Positions 7,627 through 9,458 of a stretch of 9,458 bases of DNA are shown here, piece after piece. The stretch comes from JBOHER01 sp050701115 (lineage in GTDB: Bacteria; Actinomycetota; Actinomycetes; Mycobacteriales; Pseudonocardiaceae): assembly GCA_050701115.1 (NCBI GenBank), contig JBOHER010000108.1, forward strand, positions 1-9,458, in the 5' to 3' direction. A program made the translations under genes and the position numbers. Position 1 is the stretch's first letter. Every line of letters begins with the position of its first letter. The notes below the pieces were generated by a model. That model was given only the letters and a program-made list of their open reading frames with translations, was not told where the DNA came from and did no database searches.

Positions 7627-8243
7627 TCAAGGAAACGCGGAAGGGAACATGCCATCGGACGATACGACGATACCCTGCGAAGCTCCACACATTTTCTCGC
7701 GGTTGCCGTGGAACTCGGCGCCGACGAACCGCGCCGGGCCGAGCAGCCTTGCCCCGGCCATCAGGACGTCGCCCGGGCGTGCAACCCGCTCAACCAGGCG
7801 CGCCGATGGAACACGCCGACCTTGCGGCCCTTGAGACCGAAGTACTCCAGGGGCGCTCTGGTGAGGGCCAGGTTGTACAGCGGGGCCGCATCGTCATCGG
7901 CGGGTGGCAGCAGCGTGACGATGATGCGCTGCGCGGTCAACCGCACCCGGAGTTCCAGTTCGGCCGCTTCGAACCGCTCCACCGGCCACAGCTCGTGCCG
8001 GGTGGTGGTGGAGTGCCCGTCATCGTCCAACCGGTAGCCACGACTGTTGATCGCGTGCATCGCGCCCACCCGCACCTGGGCGGCACTGTTGCCCAGCATC
8101 TCCACCGCCTTGGCGAAACGCTCGTCGGCGATCACCGCGGCGGCCGCCGCTCCGCCGGTCTTGATGGCGTCCTGGTTCGAGATCGTGTCCTCGCCCAGCA
8201 TCCATCCGGTGACCACGGCCAGAGCAGCCGCCCCGACGCCCAA
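7627..8243 (-). pseudogene. Frameshifted, shortened pentapeptide-repeat membrane protein gene
   Basis: The longest open piece (8243 to 7761, 160 residues from a TTG) begins with a hydrophobic segment (LGVGAAALAVVTGWMLG). Next comes a region like that of actinobacterial pentapeptide-repeat proteins (DERFAKAVEMLGN, VRVGAMHA), then LRVRLTAQRI and the repeat-like LTRAPLEYFGLKGRKVG. It stops at TGA 7763-7761. In the next frame, immediately following, the sequence reads MAGARLLGPARFVGAEFHGN with AxF spacing of five, the hallmark of pentapeptide repeats. This runs to TGA at 7629-7627. One frameshift near 7761 therefore splits the gene. From memory of the family, a cytoplasmic helical stretch after GGAAAAA and a block after HA are also missing. 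No ATG/GTG with a ribosome-binding site precedes the frame, although family-like residues (NDQLDNDWW) continue upstream of the TTG. An intact short protein from 8243 to 7761 remains possible. Confidence 0.6.
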
Positions 8244-8359
8244 CCACCAGTCGTTGTCCAGCTGATCATTCTGGCGCTCTTGATCACTCTTGTGGGGAGT
8301 GTTGGGCCACGTTGTGGCGGGTGGACACTGCTGGAGTTCCGCTACGAGGGGAGTCCGGC

Positions 8360-8803
8360 ATGTCGGCTGTGCGCAAGATCGGGTCCGCGATAGCCTGCGT
8401 GCTGGTGGTGGGCATCACCGCGCTGGCCGGACCCGTGGCGTATGCGCACGACGGCACGCCGTGTAGGGCCAAAGCGCACGCGTGCGTCGATCTCGGTGCG
8501 GGTAAGGCCTGGCTGATGTCACAGGGGAAGGTGACCTACGGTCCGGCGCCGATGTCCTCCGGCAAGCGTGGTTATGCGACGCCCACCGGGATGTTCCGCG
8601 TCACGTGGAAGAACAAGGACCACTGGAGCAAGGAATACGACGGCCCGATGCCGTACGCGGTGTTCTTCACCGACAACGGCCACGCGTTCCATCAGGGCGA
8701 CATCAAGCAGGGGTCGCACGGGTGCATCCGGCTGACCCGCTCGGCGGCGCAGACGTTCTTCGCCACCCTGGATCCGGGGGACTTCGTGCAGATCGCGCGC
8801 TAA
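8360..8803 (+). CDS. Secreted L,D-transpeptidase (YkuD domain), minimal form
   Basis: This 147-residue protein has a signal peptide (basic SAVRK, hydrophobic core, AYA cleavage site after residue 29) and is almost entirely one YkuD catalytic domain. The active-site motif is GHAFHQ (H108, H111), then SHGCIRL with Ser119, His120, nucleophile Cys122 and Arg124. L,D-transpeptidases form 3-3 cross-links in peptidoglycan or attach proteins to it, outside the membrane, and this is the expected role. Two further cysteines soon after the signal peptide (TPCRA, HACVD) could form a disulfide. It lacks the Ig-like domains of the large mycobacterial enzymes, so it is a short variant. The ATG at 8360 has GAGGGGAG about 6 nt upstream; an in-frame GTG start further upstream would disrupt the signal peptide. 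It is transcribed divergently from the decayed pentapeptide gene, and I find no convincing promoter in the 116-bp gap. Confidence 0.9.
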   Translation: MSAVRKIGSAIACVLVVGITALAGPVAYAHDGTPCRAKAHACVDLGAGKAWLMSQGKVTYGPAPMSSGKRGYATPTGMFRVTWKNKDHWSKEYDGPMPYAVFFTDNGHAFHQGDIKQGSHGCIRLTRSAAQTFFATLDPGDFVQIAR

Positions 8804-8833
8804 CCCGGGAAACTCGACGGCGACTTTCCGGGG
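8804..8833 (+). terminator. Hairpin terminator after the L,D-transpeptidase gene
   Basis: It starts just after the stop codon. CCCGGGAAA (8804-8812) pairs with TTTCCGGGG (8825-8833), with one G-G mismatch. Inside, TCG (8814-8816) pairs with CGA (8821-8823) around an ACGG loop. The result is an 11-pair stem with two internal mismatches and no T-tract. It would separate the transpeptidase transcript from the pur operon. Confidence 0.55.
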
Positions 8834-8885
8834 TGATCCAGCTCGCCCCGTATCCCTCTCCGGTCGAGTGAACCCGCAGGCCAGG

Positions 8886-8917
8886 TACGCTGACATGGTC
8901 CTTCGGACACCCATGTC
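8886..8917 (+). promoter_or_regulatory. Candidate purS promoter -10 box and adjacent dyad
   Basis: TACGCT (8886-8891) fits an actinobacterial TAnnnT -10; only a weak -35 (TCGAGT, 8864-8869) is found 16 nt upstream. Immediately downstream, GACATGG (8892-8898) and CCATGTC (8911-8917) form a perfect 7-bp inverted repeat, with an inner TCC/GGA pairing around TTC. Placed at the expected transcription start, it could be an operator or a leader hairpin for purine control. The 110-bp gap before purS contains nothing else I recognise. Confidence 0.35.
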
Positions 8918-8943
8918 GCCTGAACCAGACGCGGAGCTAACAC

Positions 8944-9180
8944 GTGGCCAGGATCGTCGTCGACGTCATGCCCAAACCGGAAATTCTCGACCCCCAGGGA
9001 CAGGCGGTCGCCCGCGCCCTGCCGCGGCTCGGGTTCACCGGTGTGAGCGACGTCCGTCAGGGCAAGCACTTCGAACTCGAGGTCGACGACTCGGTCGATG
9101 ACGAAACGCTGGCCAAGATCGCCGAGGGCTTCCTGTCCAACCCGGTGATCGAGGACTTCGTGGTACGGAGGGTCTCATGA
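8944..9180 (+). CDS. purS: Phosphoribosylformylglycinamidine synthase subunit PurS
   Basis: The 78-residue protein begins with a GTG codon (ARIVVDVMPKPEILDPQGQA) and contains the conserved LGFTGVSDVRQGKHFELEV, matching PurS in length and sequence throughout. PurS is the small dimeric scaffold of FGAM synthase (step 4 of purine synthesis). It bridges the amidotransferase PurQ and the synthetase PurL, and helps ammonia pass between them. The GTG has a GGAG about 9 nt upstream. The final ATGA (9177-9180) contains both the purS stop and the ATG of a 13-codon mini-ORF, preceded by GGAGGG at 9167-9172 within purS. Normally purQ follows directly; here five 38-bp repeats intervene. Confidence 0.95.
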   Translation: MARIVVDVMPKPEILDPQGQAVARALPRLGFTGVSDVRQGKHFELEVDDSVDDETLAKIAEGFLSNPVIEDFVVRRVS

Positions 9181-9366
9181 CCGCTGACGTGCTTCTTCCC
9201 GCGGAGGCGGCAATATGACCGCCGACGTGCTTTTTCCCGCGGAGGCGGCAATATGACCGCCGACGTGCTTTTTCCCGCGGAGGCGGCAATATGACCGCTG
9301 ACGTGCTTCTTCCCGCGGAGGCGGCAATATGACCGCTGACGTGCTTCTTCCCGCGGAGGCGGCAAT
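9177..9366 (+). repeat. Five 38-bp tandem repeats between purS and purQ
   Basis: Units begin at ATG 9177, 9215, 9253, 9291 and 9329; purQ begins exactly one period later at 9367. All units are 38 bp and differ at only two positions (9 and 19 of the unit). Units 1, 4 and 5 are identical, as are units 2 and 3, giving the pattern A-B-B-A-A. Each unit ends with GCGGAGGCGGCAAT, which puts a GGAGG 7 nt before the next ATG. Period, sequence and Shine-Dalgarno/ATG spacing are all preserved. Such near-identical copies indicate recent expansion by slippage or unequal crossing over. Confidence 0.97.
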
Positions 9367-9370
9367 ATGA
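9177..9370 (+). other. Chain of five overlapping 13-codon mini-ORFs linking purS to purQ
   Basis: Each 38-bp unit encodes a 13-residue peptide, MTADVLLPAEAAI (units 1, 4, 5) or the same with Phe at position 7 (units 2, 3), followed by TGA. The mini-ORFs are 9177-9218, 9215-9256, 9253-9294, 9291-9332 and 9329-9370. Each TGA shares the ATGA tetranucleotide with the next start, and the last with purQ. A 38-bp period is 13 codons minus one base, exactly the shift that converts a stop into the next overlapping start, so any copy number keeps the chain intact. Each start has GGAGG at 7 nt (the first has GGAGGG inside purS). Translation by termination-reinitiation is plausible; whether the peptides accumulate or matter is unknown. 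Confidence 0.6.
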
Positions 9371-9458
9371 CAGCGAAGATCGGCGTCATCACCTTCCCCG
9401 GCACGCTGGACGACGTGGATGCCGCGCGTGCAGTGCGATACACCGGCGAGGCCGAGCC
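9367..9458 (+). CDS. purQ: Phosphoribosylformylglycinamidine synthase subunit PurQ (3' end outside window)
   Basis: The visible 30 residues start MTAKIGVITFPGTLDDVDAA, the typical actinobacterial PurQ N-terminus. PurQ is the class I glutamine amidotransferase subunit that releases ammonia for FGAM synthase; its catalytic Cys-His-Glu triad lies beyond the window. The ATG at 9367 has GGAGG (9355-9359) at 7 nt, supplied by the last 38-bp repeat. It overlaps the TGA of the fifth mini-ORF. Gene order purS-purQ predicts purL downstream. Confidence 0.93.
   Translation, partial: MTAKIGVITFPGTLDDVDAARAVRYTGEAE

Noticed and set aside
8396..8401. Lipoprotein cysteine in the L,D-transpeptidase leader (AIAC, Cys13)
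   Set aside because: The cysteine is inside the hydrophobic core, too early for a lipobox, and a clear AYA signal peptidase I site follows at residue 29.
8284..8472. 62-codon minus-strand frame ending near the pentapeptide remnant
   Set aside because: It is antisense to the transpeptidase signal peptide region, has no ribosome-binding site and shows no recognisable sequence.
9177..9366. CRISPR array
   Set aside because: The repeats are directly contiguous with no spacers, and each has translation signals. No cas genes are present.
9057..9443. Minus-strand frame with repeated peptide in the tandem repeat region
   Set aside because: It is an antisense reading of purS and the 38-bp repeats. 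The repeated peptide follows trivially from the DNA repeat, whereas the plus strand has Shine-Dalgarno/ATG/TGA organisation.

Overview
The window is high-GC DNA with strong G/C third-position codon preference. It fits an actinobacterium, and the gene types and a shortened pentapeptide-repeat gene suggest Pseudonocardiaceae (inference only). It holds eight substantial coding genes (one cut by the left edge), the first 92 bases of a ninth (purQ), one decayed gene, and several compact regulatory or repeat elements.

Left part (1-2607): the 3' end of an unrecognised gene converges on, and overlaps by 8 bp, a metallo-beta-lactamase-fold hydrolase on the minus strand. A divergent promoter region (863-1080) separates the hydrolase from a plus-strand aldehyde dehydrogenase. 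The dehydrogenase ends in a 9-bp-stem bidirectional terminator that contains its own stop codon and that of the convergent GMC oxidoreductase.

Middle part (2602-7527, minus strand): a tightly overlapping operon encodes ABC exporter half 1, ABC exporter half 2 (ATGA overlap) and a GMC-family flavoprotein (14-bp overlap). The two ABC halves are complementary. Half 2 has intact Walker A, Q-loop and H-loop but no LSGGQ signature. Half 1 has an intact signature but no Walker A, Q-loop or H-loop. The heterodimer should therefore have one working ATP site and one thoroughly dead one. A 46-bp imperfect palindrome forms the 3' tail of half 1, just before the start of half 2. The 5' end of half 1 has no ordinary start codon where homology-like sequence begins, and directly upstream lies a frameshifted pentapeptide-repeat gene.

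Right part (8360-9458, plus strand): a small secreted L,D-transpeptidase with a hairpin terminator is followed by the purine operon, purS then the start of purQ. Between purS and purQ sits the most striking element: five exact-length 38-bp tandem repeats. Each carries a Shine-Dalgarno sequence, an ATG and a 13-codon open frame whose TGA overlaps the next ATG. The chain purS - five mini-ORFs - purQ is thus linked by six successive ATGA stop/start overlaps. I know of no described precedent for this, and it may tune PurQ synthesis relative to PurS.
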